A stretch of DNA of 64,000 nt. Source: Bacteroidales bacterium. Lineage in GTDB: Bacteria > Bacteroidota > Bacteroidia > Bacteroidales > UBA932. How positions within the stretch are numbered: the first letter of the stretch is position 1; each line of letters begins with the position of its first letter. Location: positions 62,001-126,000 of the forward strand of contig JAFSPG010000001.1 of assembly GCA_017443025.1 (NCBI GenBank), given 5' to 3'. Shown in pieces: positions 35,015 to 43,041 of the stretch. The translations under genes and the position numbers were made by a program. Under the pieces are notes generated by a model. That model worked only from the letters and a program-made list of their open reading frames with translations, was not told the origin of the DNA and made no database searches.

Positions 35015-35494
35015 ATGACAAAATCTTATCAACTTGTGGCCTGGACCGACAAAGGACAGGTCAAAATGCTTCCATGTGAAGTAAATGCGCTTATCAGCGA
35101 GTCTCAGGCTAAGATTGACCGCTTGATCGACGGTATCCGCTTCGATACATATAACGAGGTGTCTGACATTCTGGAAGTATGCGGGGCATACGAACAACTC
35201 GGAATCAGCCTTCTGAATCTGAGCAAAATCGATGAGGCCTTCCGGCAGTTTGCAAAAGCGGCCGAATGCTGCTGCACCTGTGGCAACAACTGGGAGGATT
35301 TCGAAGACTACGAAAGCCTCTGCCCGCCGCTGCGCGAAGAGTTTTACGCGATGTACGACCGATGCAAGAATCTGGTCCGCCAATATCCTCAGCTCCGCCA
35401 CGCCTGGAACGAAAGCGGCCTCTCGGATTACCTCAGCTGGGTTAAGCAGAAAAATAGGTGGCTCAAGGCCGAGTACGGCTACAGCGGCTTATAA
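35015..35494 (+). CDS. Hypothetical protein, TPR-like
   Basis: A 159-residue soluble helical protein. The central segment (about 55-85, ILEVCGAYEQLGISLLNLSKIDEAFRQFAKAAE) looks like one or two TPR units. A cluster of Cys (ECCCTCG, 85-91) follows, which could bind a metal but lacks a standard spacing. No family is recognised. It lies between the island and the queC leader, on the opposite strand to the island. Confidence 0.55.
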   Translation: MTKSYQLVAWTDKGQVKMLPCEVNALISESQAKIDRLIDGIRFDTYNEVSDILEVCGAYEQLGISLLNLSKIDEAFRQFAKAAECCCTCGNNWEDFEDYESLCPPLREEFYAMYDRCKNLVRQYPQLRHAWNESGLSDYLSWVKQKNRWLKAEYGYSGL

Positions 35495-35511
35495 CTTTGT
35501 AAAATAATAGT

Positions 35512-35629
35512 TATCTTTGCGGGCGGACGATTGACCGCGAAAGCCGACTTTGGCTCCCGAAAAGAGAGGGGACCCACAAAGTGGGGAGGATCGGCGCCGC
35601 GGAGCAATCGCCGCCCGCAGAACAAATAT
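35512..35629 (+). promoter_or_regulatory. Promoter and strongly folded 5' leader of the queCDE operon (candidate cis-regulatory RNA)
   Basis: A -7 box TATCTTTG (35512-35519) places the transcript start close to a long hairpin. The arms 35519-35539 and 35598-35618 pair over 19 base pairs in three blocks (8, 6 and 5) separated by a bulged A and an A/GA internal loop. Inside, GCCGA (35543-35547) pairs with TCGGC (35591-35595). The apex holds a CCCAC-AAA-GTGGG hairpin (35573-35585) and a CUCCC/GGGG segment that can pair in two ways. The folded RNA ends 11 bases before the queC ATG. It does not look like the short preQ1-I aptamer. Riboswitch function is inferred from position. Confidence 0.6.
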
Positions 35630-36271
35630 ATGAAAGGCTTACTTATTTATTCGGGAGGAATGGACAGCACGGTGCTGCTGTACAAGTACCGCAGCGAGAT
35701 TGCACTTGCCGTCACCTTTACATATGGTGCACGGCAGGACGAGGCGCAGACCGCCTGCGCCGAGGCGAACTGCAGGAAGCTCGGCATAGAGCATCTGATC
35801 ATTCCCCTCGAATTCATCGGGCAGTACTTCCAGAGCAGCATTCTCAAGGGCGGAGCCGATATTCCCCACGAAGACTACGGCGAAGGCAATATGAAGAGTA
35901 CGGTGGTACCCTTCCGCAACGGCATCATGCTTTCCGTAGCCGTTGGCCTGGCCGAGAGCCGCGGGCTCGATACCGTGCTGATAGCCAATCACTCCGGCGA
36001 CCACTCCATCTACCCCGACTGCCGGCCCGGCTTCATTAAAGCCATCAGTAAAGCGGCCACGGAAGGAACCTATGAGGGCGTCGTCGTGGCCTCGCCCTTC
36101 TGCAATATGACAAAGCGCGAAATAGCCCTCGAAGGCAAGGCCCTCGGCGTGCCCTTCGAGCAGAGCTATTCCTGCTACGAAGGCCGCCCTAAGCACTGCG
36201 GCACCTGCGCAACCTGCCGCGAGCGCAAGGAAGCCCTGCAAGGCTTCGACCCCACTGAATACGAAGAATAA
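35630..36271 (+). CDS. queC: 7-cyano-7-deazaguanine synthase
   Basis: Converts 7-carboxy-7-deazaguanine, ammonia and ATP to preQ0 in queuosine synthesis. The 213 residues begin MKGLLIYSGGMDSTVLL with the PP-loop SGGMDS. The C-terminal zinc site has four Cys in CYEGRPKHCGTCATC. I use the ATG at 35630. The frame is open upstream to an ATG at 35531, but that would translate the folded leader and add 33 residues foreign to the family. Confidence 0.95.
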   Translation: MKGLLIYSGGMDSTVLLYKYRSEIALAVTFTYGARQDEAQTACAEANCRKLGIEHLIIPLEFIGQYFQSSILKGGADIPHEDYGEGNMKSTVVPFRNGIMLSVAVGLAESRGLDTVLIANHSGDHSIYPDCRPGFIKAISKAATEGTYEGVVVASPFCNMTKREIALEGKALGVPFEQSYSCYEGRPKHCGTCATCRERKEALQGFDPTEYEE

Positions 36272-36276
36272 AAGAT

Positions 36277-36609
36277 ATGTACTACGTTAGCAAAAGACTC
36301 GAGATATCCTCGGCCCACAGCCTCAACCTCTCCTACGAGAGCAAATGCGAAGCCCTCCACGGGCACAACTGGATTGTAGTCGTGCACTGCAAATCCAAGA
36401 CGCTCAACGCCGACGGAATGGTATCCGACTTCACCACAATCAAGAAGAAAATCTCCGGAGCCCTCGACCACCGCAACCTCAACGAAATCTTCGACTTCAA
36501 TCCCACCGCAGAAAACATCGCCAAGTGGATATGCGACCAGATTGAGAACTGCTACAAAGTCGAAATCTGGGAATCGGAAAGCAACAAAGCCGCCTACGAA
36601 AAAGACTGA
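36277..36609 (+). CDS. queD: 6-carboxy-5,6,7,8-tetrahydropterin synthase
   Basis: The second enzyme of preQ0 synthesis, acting on dihydroneopterin triphosphate. The 110 residues carry the zinc ligands His14, His28 and His30 (SSAHSL, LHGHNW) and the catalytic Cys24 in SKCEALHGH. LDHRNLNE and the C-terminal WESESNKAAYE complete the pattern of the PTPS family. It starts 5 bases after queC. Confidence 0.95.
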   Translation: MYYVSKRLEISSAHSLNLSYESKCEALHGHNWIVVVHCKSKTLNADGMVSDFTTIKKKISGALDHRNLNEIFDFNPTAENIAKWICDQIENCYKVEIWESESNKAAYEKD

Positions 36610-36610
36610 A

Positions 36611-37180
36611 ATGAAGTCTTATCTGGTTAACGAGATATTCTACTCTTTCCAGGGCGAAGGTTTCTGGACCGGAATTCCGGCCCTCTTTCTTCGCCTTGCT
36701 CTCTGCAACCTCAAATGCCCCTTCTGCGACACTGATTTCTCTGCCTCGACGCCGATGACGGCAGAAGAGATATTGTCTTCGCTGGGGAAATCATCCAAAG
36801 ACTGCCGTACCGTCGTCCTGACCGGCGGAGAACCGGCACTACAGACAGACGAAGCCTTGATTAAAGTCCTCCACAAAGCAGGATACACCATCCATATCGA
36901 GACAAACGGCACCAAAGCCCTTCCGGAAGGAATCGACTGGATTACCCTCAGCCCCAAGTCCGACTGGCTGAAAGACGCCGAGCCGGTCATAACCGAGGCT
37001 GACGAGTTGAAACTCGTTTACACCGGCCAGAATCCTGAGCGTTGGCTCAGCTTCAACGCAAAACATTTCTTCCTGCAGCCCTGCTCGCAGAAAAACACAT
37101 CCGAGGTGCTCGCTTATATTCTTGAACACCCCGGATGGAGATTAAGTCTTCAGACTCACAAGTATTTCGGATTCCGCTGA
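36611..37180 (+). CDS. queE: 7-carboxy-7-deazaguanine synthase
   Basis: A radical SAM enzyme that contracts the carboxy-tetrahydropterin ring to CDG. The 189 residues begin MKSYLVNEIFYSFQGEG, and the [4Fe-4S] motif is C32-x3-C36-x2-C39 (CNLKCPFC), followed by LTGGEPALQ. I chose the ATG at 36611, one base after the queD stop; an earlier in-frame ATG at 36542 lies inside queD. No queF or tgt is in the window, so later steps are encoded elsewhere. It is convergent with the next gene, with a gap of three bases. Confidence 0.94.
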   Translation: MKSYLVNEIFYSFQGEGFWTGIPALFLRLALCNLKCPFCDTDFSASTPMTAEEILSSLGKSSKDCRTVVLTGGEPALQTDEALIKVLHKAGYTIHIETNGTKALPEGIDWITLSPKSDWLKDAEPVITEADELKLVYTGQNPERWLSFNAKHFFLQPCSQKNTSEVLAYILEHPGWRLSLQTHKYFGFR

Positions 37181-37183
37181 TTC

Positions 37184-37945
37184 CTATTTTCCAACGGCCT
37201 TGAGCCTGCTCCTCAAATAATTGGAGAAATCCGTTCCGCCGGCATCGTCGGAAGCGGCAAGCCATTCGGAAGAAAGATTGTAATCGCCCATCACATAGAA
37301 AGCGACAGCGACATTGTATGCGGCGCAGGCGCGGCGCAGACCGCTTTTTCCCTTGGCAAGAGCCATCCAGAGCTTTATAGCCTCGTGCCACTTCATGTTA
37401 TAAGCGGCCTTGGCGGGGGCGTCCCATTCTGAAGAATCGTAGTAATACAGGACGATGGTTTCAGTTGCCCAGGTGGAAAGGAAGGAATCGAAGTCGAGGG
37501 TAGGATTGGCAGTGTAAACCTTGACGGTATCGGTCTTTGCCATTGAATCGTAAACGCAGAGGCGGGCAGCCTGCGACTTGGCAGAGCCGTCGAGAAGGAA
37601 GATGACATCTTTGTCGGTATCCATCACAAGGTTTACGAGAGTATCACGGCTCGCATAATCGGCGGCCGGATTGACCGACAGATTATAAAGCCCTACGACG
37701 GACTCTCCGCCAAAATAATCCTTTTCGAGAGATGCCGCAAACTCTTCGGCCATTTCACGGGCGCGGGCGGTGTCCTTGGGTGCAGCCACATAGACTATGC
37801 CCATCGATTTACCGGAAAGGTTGTAACCGGACGGAGATGGCCTCCTCAGCTGAAGATCCATCGAAAAGAACTGCGGAGAGCAGGATACTGCCAGGGCAAA
37901 CAGGCCAAGGCAAAGCATTACCGGATAAAGCAAATTCTTCTTCAT
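37184..37945 (-). CDS. Lipoprotein, DUF6340-like
   Basis: The 253-residue predicted lipoprotein has a lipobox ALAVSC (Cys22). The mature start (LRRPSPSGYNLSGKSMGIVYVA) resembles a Bacteroidota lipoprotein family that I associate with DUF6340; this name is tentative. The C-terminal half looks like helical TPR pairs (YNMKWHEAIKLWMALAKG, YNVAVAFYVMGDYNLSSEWL). The start is at 37945 because AGGAGGA, a rare good Shine-Dalgarno for this organism, sits a few bases upstream. An upstream in-frame start would overlap rimO. Confidence 0.7.
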   Translation of the reverse strand: MKKNLLYPVMLCLGLFALAVSCSPQFFSMDLQLRRPSPSGYNLSGKSMGIVYVAAPKDTARAREMAEEFAASLEKDYFGGESVVGLYNLSVNPAADYASRDTLVNLVMDTDKDVIFLLDGSAKSQAARLCVYDSMAKTDTVKVYTANPTLDFDSFLSTWATETIVLYYYDSSEWDAPAKAAYNMKWHEAIKLWMALAKGKSGLRRACAAYNVAVAFYVMGDYNLSSEWLAASDDAGGTDFSNYLRSRLKAVGK

Positions 37946-37953
37946 ATTTCCTC

Positions 37954-39276
37954 CTATTCCAAAACGGCCTGACATTCCCCGAGAAGGTCATATTCATCGG
38001 CCGAAACAATTTTCACATCAAGGAATTTCCCGACCATTGCGGAGCCGTCGGAGCCCATCTGCGGAGTCATCTTCACGAGGATTTCTCCGTCCACCTCGGG
38101 ACTCTCGAACTGGCTGCGGCACACGAGGATACCATCGTCGGTGCAGGCATCGACAAGCACCTTGACAGTTCTCCCGACGCGGGTCTGGTTGTATGCAAAT
38201 GATATACCACGCTGCACCTCCATAAGGCGGGCAAGGCGGCTTTTCTTAGTTCGCGGCGTAACGCTGTCGCGGAGATTGGCCGCGCCATAGGTTCCCTCCT
38301 CCTCGGAGTAGGTAAATGCACCAAGCCTTTCGAACTTAGCCTCGCGGACAAAATCCAGCAGAGCCTCGAACTCGGCCCTGCCTTCGCCGGGATGGCCCAC
38401 CATCATAGTCGTACGGAGTACGATTCCCGGCACCTTCGCCCGAATCGTCTTTACCAGAGACTTCGTCCATTCCATATCGACTCCGCGGCGCATGGCGCCA
38501 AGAACGGGGTCGGCGACGTGCTGGAGCGGAATGTCGAGATACTTGCAGAGCTTGGGATTGTTTTGCATCTCATCCAGGACATCCTCCGGGAAATCCGCAG
38601 GATAGGAATAGTGGATTCGAATCCACTCTATCCCGGGGATTGAGGAGAGAAGGCGGAGCAGATCTGCGAGCGAGCGCCGCCGGTACAGGTCGAGGCCGTA
38701 AAAAGTGGTATCCTGTGCAATCAGGATTAGTTCGCGGACTCCCCTTTCGGCCAGAGCCCTGGCCTCCTGCTCGAGCACTTCCATCGGCACTGAACGATGT
38801 CTGCCACGGATAAGCGGAATGGCGCAGTAGGAGCAGCGGCGGTCACAGCCTTCCGAAATCTTCAGGAAGGCATAGGAAGGGTGTCCTTCTACGAATCGTG
38901 CCGATTCAGGCGCGGGCCCCACGCCCAGCGCCTTGAGGACCGGGGCAAGCTCACGCGCCCCGAACCATCCATCCACCTCCGGAATCAGCCCCGGAAGTTC
39001 ATCCTTATATCTCTGCGAGAGGCAGCCGAAGACGAGAAGCTTCCCAACGGAGCCCTCTTTCTTCCGGCCTACCGCATCGAAAATCGCCTGAATGGATTCT
39101 TCCTTGGCATCGCCGATAAAGCCGCAGGTATTAATGAGCAGGACGTCGACCTTGGCGTCGCTTTCCGCCTCAGGCACAATCTCGTAACCCTCCTGCGCAC
39201 TGGCAAGAAGGTGGGATGTGTCCACCGTATTCTTGGAACATCCCAGAGTAATTACCTGAAGACGGGGCTTTTTCAT
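37954..39276 (-). CDS. rimO: Ribosomal protein S12 methylthiotransferase
   Basis: A radical SAM enzyme that adds a methylthio group to a conserved Asp of ribosomal protein S12. The 440 residues comprise an N-terminal MTTase domain with Cys13, Cys51 and Cys85 for the auxiliary cluster. A radical SAM domain follows with C144-x3-C148-x2-C151 (CDRRCSYC), and a C-terminal TRAM domain (about 375-440). RimO is favoured over MiaB by the ITLGCSKN start. It is followed by the DUF6340-like lipoprotein gene after 8 bases. Confidence 0.95.
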   Translation of the reverse strand: MKKPRLQVITLGCSKNTVDTSHLLASAQEGYEIVPEAESDAKVDVLLINTCGFIGDAKEESIQAIFDAVGRKKEGSVGKLLVFGCLSQRYKDELPGLIPEVDGWFGARELAPVLKALGVGPAPESARFVEGHPSYAFLKISEGCDRRCSYCAIPLIRGRHRSVPMEVLEQEARALAERGVRELILIAQDTTFYGLDLYRRRSLADLLRLLSSIPGIEWIRIHYSYPADFPEDVLDEMQNNPKLCKYLDIPLQHVADPVLGAMRRGVDMEWTKSLVKTIRAKVPGIVLRTTMMVGHPGEGRAEFEALLDFVREAKFERLGAFTYSEEEGTYGAANLRDSVTPRTKKSRLARLMEVQRGISFAYNQTRVGRTVKVLVDACTDDGILVCRSQFESPEVDGEILVKMTPQMGSDGSAMVGKFLDVKIVSADEYDLLGECQAVLE

Positions 39277-39714
39277 TTATTTGGCTTCTGCTTCGGCCTT
39301 ACGGTCTTCGTCGGTCATGAAATCGAGCGAAGCGTGTTTCTTGAGAAGGTTGTACCAGAGAACGACCTTGCGCATATGGGACACGTAAAAGCGATTGGCA
39401 TCGTAATCCGGAACGGCCTTGGCAAAAAGCTCGCGGAGTTCATCGTCGGAGGCCTTGGCGGAAGGGGCGTCCTTTTCGCCGAGGGCGGCTTTGAGCTTGA
39501 GGAATACCTCGCTGAGCTTCATCTCTCCTTCGTCGGTATAAATGGAGATGTCTTCGAGGGAAGTAATCTTGCTGCGGACGTTAAGGCAGGTCCTTGAATC
39601 GTCGGCCAGATTACGGGCGATGGCGCCGTTGCGGGCCTGAGCAATATATTCGAAAAGACCTCCGTTACCTGAAACGGAAAGAATTTTTGTGAGATCGGTT
39701 TTCTTTGTAGCCAT
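39277..39714 (-). CDS. DUF5606 family protein
   Basis: A small protein of 145 residues, conserved in Bacteroidota and of unknown function. It starts MATKKTDLTKILSVSGNGGLFEYIAQ, a pattern I associate with DUF5606. The ATG at 39714 is preferred over one at 39741. A -7 box (TATATTTG, minus strand 39746-39753) within the end of coaE would place the transcript start at about 39739, after the upstream ATG. Its stop codon directly precedes the rimO start. Confidence 0.75.
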   Translation of the reverse strand: MATKKTDLTKILSVSGNGGLFEYIAQARNGAIARNLADDSRTCLNVRSKITSLEDISIYTDEGEMKLSEVFLKLKAALGEKDAPSAKASDDELRELFAKAVPDYDANRFYVSHMRKVVLWYNLLKKHASLDFMTDEDRKAEAEAK

Positions 39715-39727
39715 AGTTATGATGTTT

Positions 39728-40321
39728 TTATTTATTTCCAAACTGCAAATATAATGAATTCAGGGCAGATTCAACCTGGCTGCGCAGATTCTCAAGGCCT
39801 GAATCATTGCGGACGACGGCTCCGGCCGCGGCCCCGGCCAGATTCCTCTGGCTGGCCATGCGGCGGCGTACATCCTCGGCAGATATGCCGTCACGGCCGC
39901 AAACCCGCGCGATTCGCTCTTCCTCCGGAGCATCCACGAAGATGATGAAGTCAAAAATATCCTTGAAGACGGGCTTCTCGAAGGCGATGGCCGATTCCAT
40001 AGCCGAATATGCCGAATCAAACCCGTTCTGCCAGGAACGGAAGTCCTTCAGAAGGGCAGGATATACGATGGCCTCGAGGCGTTCCAGGCTGGCGGAAGAG
40101 GAAAAGACGATTTTTGAGAGAACCGTCCTGTTTACTCCTTCCGGCGTGAGTACTTCCTGCCCGAAAGCCTCTGCAACACTGCTCCGCAGGGCTATATCTT
40201 CGCGGTACAGGCGATGTACGGCGGAATCGCTGTCATAAACCGGGATACCGGATTCCGACAAGACACGAGAAACTTCGGTCTTGCCGCTGCCGATACCACC
40301 TGTAACCAAAATGGTTACCAT
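39728..40321 (-). CDS. coaE: Dephospho-CoA kinase
   Basis: Phosphorylates the 3' hydroxyl of dephospho-CoA in the last step of CoA synthesis. With the ATG at 40321 it starts MVTILVTGGIGSGKTEVSR, with the P-loop at residues 8-15. VYDSDSAVHRLY and the IVFVDAPEEERIARVCGRDG lid region match the family. The length is 197 residues. The start codon overlaps the YbbR gene stop by 7 bases. An ATG six codons earlier is possible. Confidence 0.93.
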   Translation of the reverse strand: MVTILVTGGIGSGKTEVSRVLSESGIPVYDSDSAVHRLYREDIALRSSVAEAFGQEVLTPEGVNRTVLSKIVFSSSASLERLEAIVYPALLKDFRSWQNGFDSAYSAMESAIAFEKPVFKDIFDFIIFVDAPEEERIARVCGRDGISAEDVRRRMASQRNLAGAAAGAVVRNDSGLENLRSQVESALNSLYLQFGNK

Positions 40322-41286
40322 AGAGTAACCTCCATACAATCAAAGACTTCCGGCTCGAGAGAAACCGAAAGGACGCCATCGTGCAGATTGTCGATACGCC
40401 CGACACACTGCCCCTGCAAAGAGGTTCGGAAGTCGTTGTAATCGACATATACGGACACCTGCTTCATTTCGGCAGAAACCGGGAAACGGCAGCGCATTAC
40501 CACACGGGCGGTTGAAGGATAAACGATAAGATTCTTGCCCTGCGGAACCCCGCGGACCTCCACCGGAAGCTCCGAAACCAGCTCGACATATCTGACTACG
40601 TCGAAGCTGTAGTCGACCTTCTCGACAGAGTACCTCAGCCCCTGCATCTTTTGCAGACTGACGGAGGAAAAATACTTCGAATTGACTCCGGAGGGCGAAA
40701 TAGTTTCGGTTTTAACCGACGTAAGCGTCTTCAGAAGCGCAGGGTCTCCGAAGACAGTGACGGAATCAGGGTCGCATTCAATATCCCCCACTCTCACGTA
40801 CTGCGGGCTGCAGGAGATGTCGGATACCGGCTCTACCGGAAGAACACGGCTGTCCTGATAGGGAAAACGGAAAAGCAGGGTATCCGAGAGGAAGGCCTCA
40901 ACGGTAACTCCGTCTCCGAAAATACTGGAGGCAGCATTCTTTAGACCTGCGACCGTAACATAGAACAAGTCGCCTCCCTTCGGGTGCAGGTCAGATGGTG
41001 AAAAAGTAACGGGAACCGGAAGCTCCCTTTCCTTACGCGAAAGGCGAATCATCCGATATCCCGTACTGCGGCAGTCGGCCTTTACAAGGGCCGGCGAAGA
41101 TGCCCTGAAAGCGTGCCCGGGCAGGTTGCACTGGGCCACGACAGGCACCGACACAATATCCCGGTAATTTAGCGAAAGATTGTGAATCAGCCATATACCA
41201 AAGGACAGCAGAAGGGCCATGACGAAAACCGCCAGGTCCCTTCCGCCGAAGCCTTTTTCTCCTTCACTGCCGCTCCGGAGTTTCAT
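40315..41286 (-). CDS. YbbR-domain (CdaR-like) membrane-anchored protein
   Basis: A 323-residue protein with one N-terminal transmembrane helix (about 19-35, LAVFVMALLLSFGIWLI), followed by YbbR-like beta repeats outside the membrane (for example DIECDPDSVTVFGDPALLKTL). In Firmicutes CdaR regulates diadenylate cyclase. In Bacteroidota the gene is typically found between yajC and coaE, as here, and no cyclase gene is adjacent, so its role is open. Confidence 0.8.
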   Translation of the reverse strand: MKLRSGSEGEKGFGGRDLAVFVMALLLSFGIWLIHNLSLNYRDIVSVPVVAQCNLPGHAFRASSPALVKADCRSTGYRMIRLSRKERELPVPVTFSPSDLHPKGGDLFYVTVAGLKNAASSIFGDGVTVEAFLSDTLLFRFPYQDSRVLPVEPVSDISCSPQYVRVGDIECDPDSVTVFGDPALLKTLTSVKTETISPSGVNSKYFSSVSLQKMQGLRYSVEKVDYSFDVVRYVELVSELPVEVRGVPQGKNLIVYPSTARVVMRCRFPVSAEMKQVSVYVDYNDFRTSLQGQCVGRIDNLHDGVLSVSLEPEVFDCMEVTLW

Positions 41287-41292
41287 CGGATA

Positions 41293-41646
41293 CTATTTCT
41301 GGGTGTCTGAGAAATCCTTTACCAGGGAAGCCTTGGCAACGCGGAGTTTGGTCTCGCCGTCGACCTTGATGAGGACGCTGGCTTCTTCGACCTGATCGAC
41401 AGTGCCATAGATACCGCCGGCAGTCACGACTTTGTCGCCTTTCTTGAGGCCGTCGCGGAACTTCTGGAGTTCCTTCTGCTGCTTGCGCTGGGGACGGATC
41501 ATGAAGAACCACATGACGCCGAAGATGAGGAGAAGCATGATCCACATCATTCCGCCGCCCTGGGGTGCGGGCTGGGCACCTTCGCCGGCAGCTGCGGGAG
41601 CAGCCATTTCGGCGCCGGCCTGAAGAAGAGTAAGTAAGTTAATCAT
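41293..41646 (-). CDS. yajC: Preprotein translocase subunit YajC
   Basis: A 117-residue accessory subunit of the SecDF-YajC complex. One transmembrane helix (about 34-53, MMWIMLLLIFGVMWFFMI) is followed by RPQRKQQKELQKFRDGLKKGDKVVTAGGIYG, the family core. The N-terminus is rich in Ala, Gly and Pro. Confidence 0.94.
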   Translation of the reverse strand: MINLLTLLQAGAEMAAPAAAGEGAQPAPQGGGMMWIMLLLIFGVMWFFMIRPQRKQQKELQKFRDGLKKGDKVVTAGGIYGTVDQVEEASVLIKVDGETKLRVAKASLVKDFSDTQK

Positions 41647-41676
41647 CGTTATAAAATTTAATTAAGTATTTGATTA

Positions 41677-42618
41677 TTAAATAGTCCTTCCGTTTTCACG
41701 GGCAAGTTTGTCGAGTAGTCCGTTGACAAAGCCCGCACTCTTGGGAGAGCAGTAGAACTTGGAAATCTCGACATATTCATTAATCGATACCCTGACGGGA
41801 ATGTCGGGGAAATTGTCGATTTCAGCCATCGCACAGGCTATCAATGCCATGTCCGAAGAGAAAAGGCGGTCCTTGTCCCAGTCCGGTACCATAGTGACTA
41901 CCTTTTCGAAATACTTTTCATATCCTGCAAGTGCGCAGCTGAGGAGCTTGAGGGCAAAATCCTTGTCGCTCGTCATAGTCGCCCCGGGATTCTTTTTCAG
42001 GATTATGTCGCTCTGATAAAGCTCGGGCAGGCGCCAGGGCTTTCCGGATGCCATGTCGTCCATGGTACGGCAGCACCAGGTAAGAGCATAGCCGATATCG
42101 TCGGTCCAAAGGATGGAAAGTTCTTCGAGAATCGCCTCCAGAGCGGCATTATCTTCGAATTCCCTCTCGAAGATGGTCTTGAAAAGGCGGCAGTCGCCGG
42201 CGAGGGTATTCTCCCCCTTGCGGAGATAATCAGCGTAGTAATCGCTTGCTGAAACGGCATCGAAGAGGTCGCGGATGAAGATGTCGAACCTTTCCCAGGA
42301 GAGTTTCTTGCGCTCGAGAAGCTTCTGAAAATCGATATCTTCGGCCAGAATCGGGGCAAGGAGATTGTTTACGAAGGTTTCGTTGGGATGAAGTTCCTCC
42401 TCTGTGGGAGCGAACTTGCCACGTGCCGCTTCAATCCTGGATTTCGCCTCGGCGGTAAGGGGCTGGATGACAGCCATCATCAGGAGGTAAAGGTCGCGGG
42501 TGGCTTCGCACGAGGCTTCGAACATTTTCTTCGCATCTTTCTGTGAGAGCTCGCCCGTAACTGCGTATCCATAAATGATTTTGAAGGCTTTAACCCTTAG
42601 AATCCGTCTGTTCAGCAT
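41677..42618 (-). CDS. nusB: Transcription antitermination factor NusB (long form)
   Basis: An RNA-binding protein that joins NusE at boxA of rRNA operons. The typical NusB helical core occupies the C-terminal half (DMALIACAMAEIDNFPDIPVRVSINEYVEISKFY, then SAGFVNGLLDKLARE). The N-terminal extension starting MLNRRILRVKAFKIIYGY gives 313 residues, the long form usual in Bacteroidota. A -7 box TATATTTG (minus, 42640-42647) lies upstream; it leads nusB-yajC-YbbR-coaE. Confidence 0.93.
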   Translation of the reverse strand: MLNRRILRVKAFKIIYGYAVTGELSQKDAKKMFEASCEATRDLYLLMMAVIQPLTAEAKSRIEAARGKFAPTEEELHPNETFVNNLLAPILAEDIDFQKLLERKKLSWERFDIFIRDLFDAVSASDYYADYLRKGENTLAGDCRLFKTIFEREFEDNAALEAILEELSILWTDDIGYALTWCCRTMDDMASGKPWRLPELYQSDIILKKNPGATMTSDKDFALKLLSCALAGYEKYFEKVVTMVPDWDKDRLFSSDMALIACAMAEIDNFPDIPVRVSINEYVEISKFYCSPKSAGFVNGLLDKLARENGRTI

Positions 42619-42639
42619 AATATTTTGAAAAATTTCTCA

Positions 42640-42677
42640 CAAATATAGTCGCATTTTCACAAATTTCATTAAATTTG
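42640..42677. promoter_or_regulatory. Divergent promoters of nusB and the DUF3276 gene
   Basis: TATATTTG on the minus strand (42640-42647) faces nusB. TAAATTTG on the plus strand (42670-42677) faces the DUF3276 gene at 42709. Both fit TAnnTTTG. Confidence 0.65.
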
Positions 42678-42708
42678 ACAATTATTATTGAAAAATTTAG
42701 GTTGAGAT

Positions 42709-43038
42709 ATGTACAGAGATGATTACGACGGCAGCTTTTCCCGGGACAAACTGGGAGAGGATGTGTATTCAAAGCCGGTGAGAGCCGGAAAACGAACGTA
42801 TTTCTTTGACGTTAAGGCTACTAAAGGTCGCCGCGACTTCTTCCTGACCATCACCGAGAGCAAACGCCGCACCGAATCCGACGGAAGGTTCTCTTTCGAC
42901 AAGCACAAGATTTTCCTCTACAAGGAAGATTTTGACAAGTTTGCCGAAGGTTTGCAGGAGGTTGTGGATTATATCCGTAACAACTGCCTCAGCGGCGAAG
43001 GTTCCAACATTCAAAGCGATTCTGTTGACGAGTTTTAA
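42709..43038 (+). CDS. DUF3276 (PUR-domain) nucleic-acid-binding protein
   Basis: A 109-residue single PUR-type domain. The core is KRTYFFDVKATKGRRDFFLTITESKR, then FDKHKIFLYKEDFDKFAEGL. PUR domains bind single-stranded DNA or RNA as dimers. The family is common in Bacteroidota and is thought to act as a general RNA/DNA binder. It is followed 3 bases later by the amidohydrolase gene. Confidence 0.85.
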   Translation: MYRDDYDGSFSRDKLGEDVYSKPVRAGKRTYFFDVKATKGRRDFFLTITESKRRTESDGRFSFDKHKIFLYKEDFDKFAEGLQEVVDYIRNNCLSGEGSNIQSDSVDEF

Positions 43039-43041
43039 CGT

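Noticed and set aside
35531-35629. N-terminal extension of QueC from an upstream ATG
   Set aside because: It would translate the stable leader hairpin and add residues with no family support. The ATG at 35630 starts exactly where QueC proteins do.
35512-35629. Leader of queC as a small SRP RNA or preQ1-I riboswitch
   Set aside because: The conserved SRP apical sequence is missing, and the structure is much larger than a preQ1-I aptamer.
42709-42908. Minus-strand frames opposite the DUF3276 gene
   Set aside because: They are complementary to a conserved PUR domain and have no support of their own.
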